Shown in pieces: positions 52,713 through 61,931 of a DNA stretch of 64,000 nt; position 1 is the stretch's first letter; each line of letters opens with the position of its first letter. Both the position numbers and the translations under genes were made by a program. The notes under the pieces are model-generated. The model was not told the DNA's origin, made no database searches, and was given only the letters and a program-made list of their open reading frames with translations. Where the stretch lies: assembly GCA_964627935.1 (NCBI GenBank), contig CAZVLB010000006.1:124001-188000 (forward strand). Direction: 5' to 3'. The stretch comes from JAABVY01 sp964627935. Lineage in GTDB: Bacteria > Zixibacteria > MSB-5A5 > JAABVY01.

Positions 52713-53721
52713 TTACCAGTTCTTGCCCTTGTATGATGATACCCCTACTTTTTTCTTCATCAATTGCTTCAGGACTTCCTTCTCATCTTCGTTTAAGCCC
52801 TCGAGCAGGGCCTGGGCGCGTTCCTCGTCGAGTTGCATCGGACGGCTCTCCTGTTCCTGGTCCTCGCCCCGGGGTTGGCCCTGTGGCTGTTCCCGTTCTT
52901 CCTCGCCTTCCTGACCCTCCTGCTGCTCCTGCTGCTNNNNNNNNNNNNNNNNNNNNNNNNNNNNNNNNNNNNNNNNNNNNNNNNNNNNNNNNNNNNNNNN
53001 NNNNNNNNNNNNNNNNNNNNNNNNNNNNNNNNNNNNCTTTATCCTGCTGTTCTTGCTGATCCTGCTCTGATTCCTGCTGCTGCTGGTCCTGCTGCTCTTT
53101 ATCCTGCTGTTCTTGCTGATCCTGCTCTGATTCCTGCTGCTGCTGGTCCTGATCCTCATTCTGCTTTTGATCCTGTTGCTGCTGGTCCTGATTCTGTTCC
53201 TGCTGGTCCTGATTCTGTTCCTGCTGGTCCTCTTTCTGTTCCTGATCCTCCTGGTCCTGATTCTGCTGTTGCTGCTTTTTTTGTTGTTGCTGTTGTTGCT
53301 CCTGCTTCTTTTTCAGGGCCAGTTCCAGGTTATACTTGGCATCCCTGTCATCCGGATCGAAATCCAGTGACCTTTTGTAAGCATCTATAGCCTTGTCCAG
53401 TTCACCCGACCGATAATAGGTATTGCCTTTATTGTAAAAAGATTCCGCCGCCAAAAGGCTGTCTTTGTCCGAAGCGGCACGGTCATAGCTGGCCAGGGCC
53501 TGCTCGTAATTGCCCTCCTGATGATGAGCGTTGCCGAGATTGAAATCGATCACATCGCTTTCCGGATTGGCCTCCAGGGCCTTTCCGAAATAAAACATCG
53601 ATGAATCATACTGCCCCTGTTTATAAGCCCTGACTCCCAGATCATTGAGATCCTTATATTCCTGAGCCTGAACAAGCGAAACTGCCAGGAGCAGCATTAA
53701 TATTGTCAATTTAATTCTCAT
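52713..53721 (-). CDS. batC: BatC-like TPR protein with Gln/Asp repeat (interrupted by scaffold gap)
   Basis: The gene starts at ATG 53721 (MRIKLTILMLLLAVSLVQAQ), overlapping the batB stop as ATGA. It has TPRs ('DLGVRAYKQGQYDSSMFYFG', 'FNLGNAHHQEGNYEQALASY', 'NKGNTYYRSGELDKAIDAYK'), then a long Gln/Asp/Glu tract. The N run changes the apparent frame: on the far side the real C-terminus reads 'MQLDEERAQALLEGLNEDEK' then 'EVLKQLMKKK', typical of BatC. The gene is probably intact in the genome. The 100 N are a placeholder of unknown true length. Confidence 0.88.
52937..53036. other. Scaffold gap (100 N)
   Basis: Exactly 100 N inside the repetitive Gln-coding tract of batC. The round number marks a gap of unknown size, and the reading frames on either side do not join in phase. 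The flanking bases are CTG/CTC-rich repeats on both sides. Confidence 0.98.
53037..53156 (-). repeat. 60-bp tandem repeat coding a Gln/Asp/Glu block in batC
   Basis: Two 60-bp copies (53037-53096, 53097-53156) differ only in the last few bases. Each encodes QDQQQQESEQDQQEQQDKEQ or close. The array continues into the gap on its lower-coordinate side, so the copy number is unknown. Confidence 0.9.
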
Positions 53722-54758
53722 TTCAGAAATACCCTCCACACAGGGGTTGTTTTGATATCCGATAATACGAACTCAAAAATAAAAAACAAGAGCGCGATCA
53801 GAAGCGGAATCTGGAAACGATCCTCATACTGCGTTATCAGCTTGCCCTCAAGTTCCGCCTTTTCCAGCCCGGTGATATCCTCCACCAGATTACGCAGAAC
53901 CCGTCCGCCCGAGGATGCCAGGTAAAACTTGCCATTGGTTCGGCTGGCAATCTGCTCAAGCGGTGCAATATTCAGCCGCGACAGGGCATCCACGCCGGTC
54001 TCATCCTTGACATAATCGACAACCACGCCATCTCTATTCTTTATCGGTATCAAACCACCCTTAACACTACCCACGCCCACGCTGTAAATCTTGACTTTCG
54101 CATCACGGGCCTTATCGATTGCATTCGAAAGATCCTCCTCGAATGTTTCCCCATCCGAGAAAATCACGATAATCCGCGACTGTTCAGACTCAGGATCGAA
54201 ACCGTTCAGGGCCGCTTCAATCGCCCGTGAAATGCGTGTGCCCTGTCCCTCGGCCGGCATCAAATCGGCTTTGACCACATCCAGATACAGGTCGAATGCC
54301 GAATGATCCAGAGTCAGCGGGCAATGGATGAATGCGTCCCGGTCGAACAGCACCAGCCCCAATCGATCTTCCGGCAGACGTTTTTTCAAACGGTTGATTT
54401 CCAGCTTGGCCTTTTCCAGCCGGGAGAATCCGCCCAGAGCCTCATCCTCGACATCCATCGAACGGGAGACATCCAGCGCCACCATAACATCCAGCCCCTG
54501 GCGTTTGACCAGTTCCTGGTATGTGCCCCATTGCGGACGGGCCAGGGCGATGATCGCGAACATGAAACCCAGCAACAGGAATATCGATTTGGCGGCGATT
54601 TTACCGGATGACAGGCCCGGGCTCAATGCCTCCAGACGCATACCGCGCAAAAACATCTCACGATCCTTGACCCTCCTGCGCCAGGCCCAGACAAAAAACA
54701 GGGCCAGAAGCGGCAAAAGCAGCATCAAAAACCAGTATTCAGGCTGAAAGAACTTCAT
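53718..54758 (-). CDS. batB: BatB von Willebrand factor A protein
   Basis: This 346-residue inner-membrane protein has two N-terminal membrane helices, a VWA domain with MIDAS motif 'VALDVSRSMDVED' (DxSxS) and a C-terminal helix ('LLIALLFFIFEFVLS'). 'ALARPQWGTYQELVKRQGLD' and 'VLFDRDAFIHCPLTLDHSAF' are characteristic of BatA/BatB. It follows BatA by 37 bases. By family it works with BatA and a MoxR ATPase in assembling or protecting envelope proteins. Confidence 0.93.
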   Translation of the reverse strand: MKFFQPEYWFLMLLLPLLALFFVWAWRRRVKDREMFLRGMRLEALSPGLSSGKIAAKSIFLLLGFMFAIIALARPQWGTYQELVKRQGLDVMVALDVSRSMDVEDEALGGFSRLEKAKLEINRLKKRLPEDRLGLVLFDRDAFIHCPLTLDHSAFDLYLDVVKADLMPAEGQGTRISRAIEAALNGFDPESEQSRIIVIFSDGETFEEDLSNAIDKARDAKVKIYSVGVGSVKGGLIPIKNRDGVVVDYVKDETGVDALSRLNIAPLEQIASRTNGKFYLASSGGRVLRNLVEDITGLEKAELEGKLITQYEDRFQIPLLIALLFFIFEFVLSDIKTTPVWRVFLK

Positions 54759-54795
54759 AGGCTATATAAATCGAGCATCCGTTTTATTCCCATGT

Positions 54796-55791
54796 TTACG
54801 GGATCTTTCTGAATCTCGTCCTTCCCAGAAAACTCTCCACAAAAACCAGCCCCAGACCTGAAAGCAGGAAGGGCACAAAAAGCTCACGGTACTGTATAAA
54901 TCCGCGAGTCTTTATTTCAGTCGTCTCCAATTCATTGATTTCATTATAAACTTCGTTCAGTTTCTCGCTGGTTTCCGCCCGGAAATATATACCCCCGGTC
55001 GTTTCGGCCACCTTTGTCAATGACTCCTCATCCAGCAGATTGGGCAGGTACTTGTATATTCTGCCCCGCAATGGATCATCCACCGGAAATGGCGCATTGC
55101 CCGGCTTGCCGATCCCGATTGTATAGATCTTGATGCCCAGCGAGGCGGCGATATCGGCCGCCGCCAATGGATCGATTTTGCCGGTGTTATTGACCCCATC
55201 GGTCAGCAATATTATCACCTTGCTTTGCGAGGGCGAATCCTTCAAACGATTGCAGCTGTTGGCAATGGCAGTGCCGATAGCGGTACCATCCTCAACCATA
55301 CCAAAGGTCACTTTATCCAGAAAATTCACCAGCACATTATGATCCAATGTCAACGGGCATTGCGTAAATGCCTGCGCGGCAAAAACCACCAGTCCCAGGC
55401 GGTCCTCGGTACGCTCCTTAACAAATTCCTTGATAACTTCCTTGGCCACATAGAGCCGGTTCTGTGGCTTGAAATCCTCGGCCTGCATCGAGCCGGATAT
55501 ATCCAGGGTCAGTATGATATCGATACCCTGTGTCCTGACCTCCTCAAATGTGCGCGCCAGCCGTGGACGGGCCAGGGCGAATATGATCAGAAGAAGAGCC
55601 AGCGTTTTCAGGGCCGGTGAAATATAACGCGGCCACAATGAGCCCCGATAACGAACTTTGCGGATCAAGCCCGTATCGGAATAGGTCAGAGGCGCATGAC
55701 GTCGTCCGCGACGAAGATAGCGGATCCACAACAAAATCGGGATCAGAAGCAGAAAATAGAGATAGTGCGGCGAGCCGATTTCAAAAATCAT
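54796..55791 (-). CDS. batA: BatA von Willebrand factor A protein
   Basis: This 331-residue BatA has membrane helices at its start and end and a VWA domain with 'ILTLDISGSMQAEDF' (MIDAS), 'VVFAAQAFTQCPLTLDHNVL' and 'IILLTDGVNNTGKIDPLAAA'. It begins 'MIFEIGSPHYLYFLLLIPIL', as usual. Its start overlaps the preceding gene by four bases (ATGA). Confidence 0.94.
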   Translation of the reverse strand: MIFEIGSPHYLYFLLLIPILLWIRYLRRGRRHAPLTYSDTGLIRKVRYRGSLWPRYISPALKTLALLLIIFALARPRLARTFEEVRTQGIDIILTLDISGSMQAEDFKPQNRLYVAKEVIKEFVKERTEDRLGLVVFAAQAFTQCPLTLDHNVLVNFLDKVTFGMVEDGTAIGTAIANSCNRLKDSPSQSKVIILLTDGVNNTGKIDPLAAADIAASLGIKIYTIGIGKPGNAPFPVDDPLRGRIYKYLPNLLDEESLTKVAETTGGIYFRAETSEKLNEVYNEINELETTEIKTRGFIQYRELFVPFLLSGLGLVFVESFLGRTRFRKIP

Positions 55792-56726
55792 GTGCTCACC
55801 TCCTCAGTCTCCCGCCCGGTTGTTTCGCTCTCATTGCCCGGCGATGTTATATCGACCAGCCGGAATGCCTCTTCCAGATCATTATCTATGGCCTCCCTGC
55901 CGGGTCTCATTTTTGCAAATTTTACGAAATCAGCATTGGTTAAAATGCCATTTATCATTTTCCTGAGTTCGAGATCGAAATTCAGCTTTTCGATTTGATT
56001 TTTGATCTCAAAAGTAGTCATATCCAGCGCGGAAAAGCCGTAACGTCTCTGCAGATAGCCGCGAATTATCTCCGATAGTTCTATATAGAATGGCTTTGGT
56101 TCCGGGTTACCGTGTTTCAGAATCTCGAGCCTCTCGCGCGCCTCCTCCCAGGGGGATTTCAATGGTTCACTGCTGATCATCCGTTCCTCGGGCCTTTTGC
56201 GAAGAATAAGCCACAGGATAAATGCCCCGATTACAACCACGGTCCCGATCAGATAGTACAGCCATGCATAGCTCTTGCCAAGGCTCTTAACATCCTTTAA
56301 CGCTTTGATATCGGCAGCTGAATCATCCAGCACCAGGCTCATGATAAAGACATCTATCGAATCTGTGAAAATCGAATCGCGGCTGCCATCAGGCGTGCTG
56401 AAGCTGACCCCTATAGGCGGAAAAACGATTTTACCTGTTTCATATGTTGTAACTGCGCCCTCGTAGACAATCTTCTGGCCGTCCCTATTGCCGGTATTTC
56501 TAGTCATACGCCAATCTTTTAGAATATAATTCTCCAGATATGGCTGCGGATCGATTGAATCTATCGCAAATGCGGAATCGGCATTGACAGTCAGCTCGAA
56601 ATCTATGCGATCACCGATATACCCATTATTGCGATCCAGCGAGGCTTCCACACTGATACCGTCAGCCTGAACCGATAAGGTGCAGATTAGGATTATCAAC
56701 GCTATTTTGGAAATTATCTTCAGCAT
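55788..56726 (-). CDS. BatD-related membrane protein with cytoplasmic DUF4381-like tail
   Basis: A 312-residue protein with signal peptide ('IISKIALIILICTLSVQADG'), an Ig-like periplasmic domain (about residues 22-135), one membrane segment ('LYYLIGTVVVIGAFILWLIL') and a helical cytoplasmic part ('PFYIELSEIIRGYLQRRYGF', 'SALDMTTFEIKNQIEKL'). This layout is shared with BatD and DUF4381 proteins that lie between MoxR/DUF58 and BatA genes. It is the second of three such proteins in the operon. The partner is unknown. Confidence 0.8.
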   Translation of the reverse strand: MLKIISKIALIILICTLSVQADGISVEASLDRNNGYIGDRIDFELTVNADSAFAIDSIDPQPYLENYILKDWRMTRNTGNRDGQKIVYEGAVTTYETGKIVFPPIGVSFSTPDGSRDSIFTDSIDVFIMSLVLDDSAADIKALKDVKSLGKSYAWLYYLIGTVVVIGAFILWLILRKRPEERMISSEPLKSPWEEARERLEILKHGNPEPKPFYIELSEIIRGYLQRRYGFSALDMTTFEIKNQIEKLNFDLELRKMINGILTNADFVKFAKMRPGREAIDNDLEEAFRLVDITSPGNESETTGRETEEVST

Positions 56727-58238
56727 TTAATTTAATTCGTCCTGCGATTCGCGCTCATAGATAAAGGTATCATCTATTTTTACAAGGATATCGTAGTTTT
56801 TTTCCAGTTCTTTTTCCCAGGCCGGAATAACATAATTATTGATGATCACCAGATGCGGATCTCCGTTGCGCAATAAATCATTAACCAGGTCATCGGTCAG
56901 GATCCTGTAGCGGCTGTAAGGTATCAGGGCCGTGCCGAAATCATACTGAAATCCGCTGAATCCCTCGCCTTCAACCTGCGGACGCTGCGCGAAGACATTA
57001 TAGCCGACCCATTCCGACAAAACCGTATCATCCTGTTCAGAATTGGCCCTGATCATTTCAGTCACACGGCGCACATGATCGATATCATAGTCTTGAAAAC
57101 GATCCCGGATATCGAAGATATAGATCAGGGGGTAAATTATAAATGTCACCAGGTAGAATGACAGAAATGCGGATTTGATCGCGGCCGTTTTCTGCGACAG
57201 AATTTTAACCGCCGGAAATGATGAAATCAGCACAAACAGAAGCGACTGATGATAATAGTGCACATTCACCGGGTACGGTATCATATAGGCCACAAAGAGA
57301 AAGGCGGCAATTACCAGGGCCAGTTGCGATACCGCCCGGTGCCAGTTATCGAATTCGCGGGCATATTTGCGTGAATTGAGTATCATCTGCGACCAGAATG
57401 CCAGCGCCAGAGGCAATAGATAATGCGGCTGGATCAGAAGTTTGCCGATCACCTCCAGCTTGTGAATCATCATCTGCCCGAATTCGGGGGCCCCGCCTCG
57501 GAGCATGTGATAACCGATCGCATTGAACAGAAACCGTCCCGGATCGCCAACCAGCAGATATATCGAGTAAGCGGAGGGCACGATCAGCCCGCCCAAAAAG
57601 GCCAGCAGATAGTATGAAAAGTTAAAGCCGGGCAAACGCCGGTAATAGAAATAGCATATAAAAAAGTACAGGGCCACAAAGACCACAAAAATCAGGCGGA
57701 AGTTGATTGCCACAGCCAATAGAGCAAATATGCCGAACACGATTTTGTAGTTGATTTCAGTGCGCCGCAGTGAGATTGCCAGAAGCACAAATGATCCGGC
57801 CGCGAACAGGTTCGAGAAAAAGTAGGGCTTGGCCAGGCTGTTGTAGGTCAGGAGCGGTCCGCACAGCAAAAATAAAAACAGCATCCCCAGCCTGAACGGT
57901 TTCTCGGAAAATATATATCCCGAGAAAAAATAGACCAGCACACCAAGCAGTAGATGGAACAGGAATCCCAGCGCACGTGCAATAAACAGCCCGCTTAATC
58001 CCAGGTCATTGAGAGGAGCAAGAACAGGCACAACGTAGGGCATCTGCGGGAAAAAGAAATCGATATAAGGCTGAAAACCCTCCGCCAGAAGACTGCCGGC
58101 AGAAAGATAAAACCCCTCATCGGCATCGATAATACGAAACAGCACAAAAGCCGCACCAAGGATAACCGTGAGTGCCAGCACACCCCAGAAAAACAGCCTG
58201 TAATATTTATTTTTATTCTCTGCTACGATATCTTCCAT
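56727..58238 (-). CDS. GT-C type membrane glycosyltransferase (family 39/ArnT-like)
   Basis: The start ATG 58238 follows a TTG at 58244 in frame. The product of about 503 residues has around 11 membrane segments and the GT-C acidic motif 'FRIIDADEGFYLSAGSLLAE' in the first loop, with a C-terminal soluble part ('SEWVGYNVFAQRPQVEGEGF'). Such enzymes transfer sugars from lipid carriers to proteins or lipids. The acceptor is unknown. It stands between DUF58 and the BatD-related gene in a Bat operon, 10 bases after DUF58. Confidence 0.85.
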   Translation of the reverse strand: MEDIVAENKNKYYRLFFWGVLALTVILGAAFVLFRIIDADEGFYLSAGSLLAEGFQPYIDFFFPQMPYVVPVLAPLNDLGLSGLFIARALGFLFHLLLGVLVYFFSGYIFSEKPFRLGMLFLFLLCGPLLTYNSLAKPYFFSNLFAAGSFVLLAISLRRTEINYKIVFGIFALLAVAINFRLIFVVFVALYFFICYFYYRRLPGFNFSYYLLAFLGGLIVPSAYSIYLLVGDPGRFLFNAIGYHMLRGGAPEFGQMMIHKLEVIGKLLIQPHYLLPLALAFWSQMILNSRKYAREFDNWHRAVSQLALVIAAFLFVAYMIPYPVNVHYYHQSLLFVLISSFPAVKILSQKTAAIKSAFLSFYLVTFIIYPLIYIFDIRDRFQDYDIDHVRRVTEMIRANSEQDDTVLSEWVGYNVFAQRPQVEGEGFSGFQYDFGTALIPYSRYRILTDDLVNDLLRNGDPHLVIINNYVIPAWEKELEKNYDILVKIDDTFIYERESQDELN

Positions 58239-58248
58239 GATCAACAGC

Positions 58249-59133
58249 TTAATAAATCCTTTTCTCGCGCATCCTGAAAAACTTTATAAGCGGCTCGATA
58301 TATGATTTGGATGTATCCAGGTCGATGAAATCGACATTGTTCTGATGAAACATCCGTTCCACAAGACTCACATCCCCCATTCGATTTTCTTTAAATTGCC
58401 TGCGAAATTCCGCATCGGCCGTATCCAGCCATAAAGGCTGCCCCGATTCGGCATCCTCCAGGTATACTATACCGCAGGAGGGAATTTCTATTTCACGCGG
58501 ATCGGTCAGTCGAATTGCCACCAGGTCATGTTTTCGTCCCGCCAGCAAAAGTTCCTTTTCGAATCCTGTGTCGTAAAAATCTGATATCAAAAATGCCACC
58601 GACCTGCGCTTAACGATATTCAGAAAATACTCCAGCGCCGATGATATTTTCGTGCCTGTACCCTCGGGCTTGAAATAGAGCACCTCACGAATCAGGCGCA
58701 GGACATGTTTGCGGCCCTTATTGGGCGGCACGAATTTTTCGATCTTGTCCGTGAAGATTATCATGCCCACTTTATCATTGTTTTTGATCGCCGCCAATGC
58801 CAGAAGAGCGGTCAGTTCAGCCGCCAGTTCGCTTTTCAGACGATCGCCCGAACCAAAATGCTGCGACCCGGAAGCATCGATAAGAAACATTACCGAAAGT
58901 TCGCGTTCCTCGGTGAATTTCTTGATAAACGGAGTACCTGTTCGGGCGGTGACATTCCAGTCGATCTGACGAACATCATCGCCAACTTGGTATTCACGGA
59001 CCTCGTCGAATTCCATACCGCGGCCCTTGAAGATCGAATGATACTCACCCGAAAAGACATCATTGACCAGCCTGCGGGTGCGAATTTCGATCCGCCTGAC
59101 TTTTTTTAGTATTTCAGATGGTACAACCGCCAT
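58249..59133 (-). CDS. DUF58 protein (VWA-like partner of MoxR)
   Basis: This 294-residue soluble protein has the DUF58 core 'SIFKGRGMEFDEVREYQVGD' followed by 'DVRQIDWNVTARTGTPFIKK' and 'VMFLIDASGSQHFGSGDRLK', the last giving a MIDAS-like DxSxS. DUF58 proteins are the usual companions of MoxR ATPases. It starts directly after the MoxR stop (adjacent bases 59133/59134). Confidence 0.94.
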   Translation of the reverse strand: MAVVPSEILKKVRRIEIRTRRLVNDVFSGEYHSIFKGRGMEFDEVREYQVGDDVRQIDWNVTARTGTPFIKKFTEERELSVMFLIDASGSQHFGSGDRLKSELAAELTALLALAAIKNNDKVGMIIFTDKIEKFVPPNKGRKHVLRLIREVLYFKPEGTGTKISSALEYFLNIVKRRSVAFLISDFYDTGFEKELLLAGRKHDLVAIRLTDPREIEIPSCGIVYLEDAESGQPLWLDTADAEFRRQFKENRMGDVSLVERMFHQNNVDFIDLDTSKSYIEPLIKFFRMREKRIY

Positions 59134-60120
59134 TTACGGCACCTCGACCTCATCAAATATTTTCTGGATAATATCTTCCGGAGTAAGCTCCTCGGCCTCT
59201 GCCTCGAATGTCAGGAGCACACGATGACGCAGAACATCCATACCGATCTGCTTGACATCCTCGGGAGTAATATATCCGCGCCCATGCAGAAAAGCATGCG
59301 CCTTGGAGGCCAGATTGAGATAAATCGTGGCACGGGGGGAAGCACCGTAGGAGATAAACTGCGAAAGGTCGAGCCCGAATGATTCCGGGTCACGGGTGGC
59401 CATGACAATATTGACAATATATTCTTTGACCTTGTCATCGACATAGATGCGATTGATCACGTTGCGCGCCTGCATGATCTCATCCGGCGAAGTTACCCGG
59501 TCGATCTGAATCTTTTTGCCCACAGTCATCAGGTCCATGATCTGCAACTCTTCTTCACGTGTGGGATAGGTGATCTTGATCTTGAGCATGAAACGGTCCA
59601 CCTGCGCTTCCGGGAGAGGATATGTGCCTTCCTGCTCGATCGGATTCTGGGTGGCCAGCACCATGAAGGGCTCATCCAGGGGATATGTTGTTTCGCCTAT
59701 GGTTACCTGACGTTCCTGCATCGCCTCCAGAAGCGCCGACTGCACTTTGGCCGGGGCACGGTTGATTTCATCGGCCAGGATCAGATTGGCAAATATCGGC
59801 CCCTTCTTGGGATAGAACTTTGCCTCCTGCGGAGAAAACACCATCGTCCCGATCAAATCGGCCGGCAGAAGATCGGGCGTGAATTGCAGGCGCTGGAAAT
59901 CGGCCCGTATCGCCTGGGCCATAGTTTTGATCGACAATGTCTTGGCCAGCCCGGGTACGCCCTCGATCAGGATATGGCCATCCGCCAACATACCCACCAG
60001 CAGGCGGTTTACAAGATAATCCTGACCCACTATAACTTTCCGTATCTCGGAGGTAAGCGTCTGAATAAACTTCGATTTCTCTTCAACTTCAGATTGAATC
60101 GCTTTAATGTCCTGATCCAT
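59134..60120 (-). CDS. MoxR-family AAA+ ATPase
   Basis: This 328-residue chaperone-like ATPase has Walker A 'EGVPGLAKTLSIKTMAQAI', Walker B 'NLILADEINRAPAKVQSALL', 'EAMQERQVTIG', sensor 'FMVLATQNPIEQEGTYPLPE' and sensor-2 'GASPRATIYLNLASKAHAFL'. It is likely to remodel VWA-domain partners (BatA, BatB, DUF58) encoded downstream. It begins 17 bases after the BatD-like gene upstream. Confidence 0.96.
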   Translation of the reverse strand: MDQDIKAIQSEVEEKSKFIQTLTSEIRKVIVGQDYLVNRLLVGMLADGHILIEGVPGLAKTLSIKTMAQAIRADFQRLQFTPDLLPADLIGTMVFSPQEAKFYPKKGPIFANLILADEINRAPAKVQSALLEAMQERQVTIGETTYPLDEPFMVLATQNPIEQEGTYPLPEAQVDRFMLKIKITYPTREEELQIMDLMTVGKKIQIDRVTSPDEIMQARNVINRIYVDDKVKEYIVNIVMATRDPESFGLDLSQFISYGASPRATIYLNLASKAHAFLHGRGYITPEDVKQIGMDVLRHRVLLTFEAEAEELTPEDIIQKIFDEVEVP

Positions 60121-60137
60121 AATCTATCTCCCGACTT

Positions 60138-61034
60138 TTATCGCGTATGAGTTTTTTCTATGTATTGATCCAGATTTTTGAGTTCCTGCAGAAGCTCGCT
60201 CAACTCATCAGAGTTATGTGTCATGCCGCCATATTCGAATTCTTCATATTGATGCCAGGTTGTTTTGAAAAGTTCTATCAGACGGATATTAACCCCGCGA
60301 TCATGCAGTATGAGCATGCGCTTGTCGAATTTCTTGCCCTTCAGCCCAATATTGTAGCTATCCTCGATAAATTCATTCACATAGTTAAAAGCCTGTTGGG
60401 TGAATGTATCCTTTTTGCCATTGGCCAGAAGCTTTTCCAGTTCCGCGGCCCAGTTCTCGAACTTGGTTTTGATATTTATCTCTTCCTCATCCTTGAACTG
60501 GCGTGATTTTATCCTTCTGAACCAGATCAGGAACCCGCCCACCGAAACCAGCACCACAACCAGGAAAACTCCGATTATATAAACCGTGTTGGCCTTTGTG
60601 CCCAGGGTCTTTTGCGGAGCTACGGTAATTGTCAGTTCCTGCGAGGTCAGCGTCTTCTCGCCGCCGATATCATCGCCGCCGGAATAGGGAATCTCAAACG
60701 ATGGTATCGTGTAGGTTCCGCTCTCCTCGGCTACCAGTTTGAAAGTTGTGATTCGTTCTTCATATTCATGCTCCCCCTCACGGCCCCGTTTGTGTCGCGG
60801 CGAGGTTGAGACTGTTGTGAAACCGGGCAGTTCCAGCTTGGAAAGCGGTTCGGCGTCAATGGTTTCCGGCGAATCATAAACCATGACCTTCATAGTCAAA
60901 GTCAACGTATCGCCAACCTCGAGAATCTGATTGCTGGGAATCACCTCGAATGAAAGTTCGCCGGCATGAGCCAATGGTGCCAGTATCAGGATAAGAATAA
61001 TTATAAATGCAGGATTTAAAGTATCTGTTTTCAT
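60138..61034 (-). CDS. Short BatD-like membrane protein, first gene of the Bat operon
   Basis: This 298-residue protein has a signal peptide ('FIIILILILAPLAHAGELSF'), one Ig-like domain ('IPSNQILEVGDTLTLTMKVM', 'TFKLVAEESGTYTIPSFEIP'), one membrane segment at about residues 150-172 and a cytoplasmic helical tail. It resembles the N-terminal part of BatD but is half as long. It appears to be the first gene of the operon leading to MoxR. A 45-base gap separates it from the UbiA gene upstream. Confidence 0.82.
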   Translation of the reverse strand: MKTDTLNPAFIIILILILAPLAHAGELSFEVIPSNQILEVGDTLTLTMKVMVYDSPETIDAEPLSKLELPGFTTVSTSPRHKRGREGEHEYEERITTFKLVAEESGTYTIPSFEIPYSGGDDIGGEKTLTSQELTITVAPQKTLGTKANTVYIIGVFLVVVLVSVGGFLIWFRRIKSRQFKDEEEINIKTKFENWAAELEKLLANGKKDTFTQQAFNYVNEFIEDSYNIGLKGKKFDKRMLILHDRGVNIRLIELFKTTWHQYEEFEYGGMTHNSDELSELLQELKNLDQYIEKTHTR

Positions 61035-61079
61035 AGGTCTTTCAATTAACCAGACGAATATCGACTGTCAAGCTCAATT

Positions 61080-61931
61080 TTAGATAGCAGCCGACAGCAA
61101 AACCATAAGTCCGATAGGCATTAATACCTTTAATATCGCAGCAATTTCGGCAAAGTTTCGGGATGATTCCGCTTTCCATAATCTAATCACGAGGTACATA
61201 CATGGCGCGACTATCCCGATTAGAAATAATACAAGAAAATGCCCCCCCGGTTTCAGACAAAAATGTACCGCCAATGCGGTCAGAGCGAGAGCCATAAAGC
61301 AAAACACTACAATGAATTTGGATAGTGCGGGGGGCAGTACTGCGGCCGTGGTCCTGATACCTTCCTGTGTATCTCCTTTTAAGTCCTGCAGGTCCTTGAC
61401 AATCTCGCGTGCCAGATGAAACCAGAAGGCAAATATAGCGCCGGCATTGACCAGGTTAAAGCCAGGTAAAGCATACCGATCGCTTATAAACCCGGCAAAC
61501 ACAAATGTCAGTCCGCTGATCAATGCGATCCAGATATTGGAAATCAACGCGATTCTTTTCAAACCCAGGCTGTACAGCAAGAGCATTACAGCCGCGATCG
61601 TGGCAATCAACAGGCATTCTAAATTAACCAGGGCAGCGCTTAAAGTTCCAGGTACCAATGCTGTCAGGGCCAGAATCCATGCTGCCCTTATCGAGATTGT
61701 GCCCTGTGGCAATGGGCGATTGGGATGATTGATTCGATCGGACTCAACATCCCTGATATCATTAATCGCATTGCCCCAGCCGGTAATGAAAGCTGCAGAT
61801 AATGCAGCAAAAATGACTTTCTCGACTGGCGGATATGCGGTCAGAAGAAAACCGGCGACAAAAACCACAGCCATACTGAGAATACAGTTGGGCCATCTGT
61901 ATAATGAAAATGATGCCGCCAAAAATCTCAT
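61080..61931 (-). CDS. UbiA-family prenyltransferase (geranylgeranylglyceryl-phosphate type)
   Basis: This 283-residue protein has about eight membrane segments and both Asp-rich motifs of the UbiA family: 'GNAINDIRDVESDRINHPNR' (NDxxDxxxD) and 'VKDLQDLKGDTQEGIRTT'. The 'RPLPQGTISIRAAW' segment following the first motif resembles digeranylgeranylglyceryl-phosphate synthase-like members seen in FCB bacteria. The acceptor could also be a quinone ring. It overlaps the stop of the Omp85-type gene upstream as TGATG. Confidence 0.88.
   Translation of the reverse strand: MRFLAASFSLYRWPNCILSMAVVFVAGFLLTAYPPVEKVIFAALSAAFITGWGNAINDIRDVESDRINHPNRPLPQGTISIRAAWILALTALVPGTLSAALVNLECLLIATIAAVMLLLYSLGLKRIALISNIWIALISGLTFVFAGFISDRYALPGFNLVNAGAIFAFWFHLAREIVKDLQDLKGDTQEGIRTTAAVLPPALSKFIVVFCFMALALTALAVHFCLKPGGHFLVLFLIGIVAPCMYLVIRLWKAESSRNFAEIAAILKVLMPIGLMVLLSAAI

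Noticed and set aside
52937..53036. Frameshift mutation in batC
   Set aside because: The change of frame falls at a 100-N placeholder of unknown true length, so it is an assembly effect.
52737..53390. Plus-strand Leu/Pro-rich frames across the N gap
   Set aside because: They are antisense shadows of the CTG/CAG-rich batC repeat.
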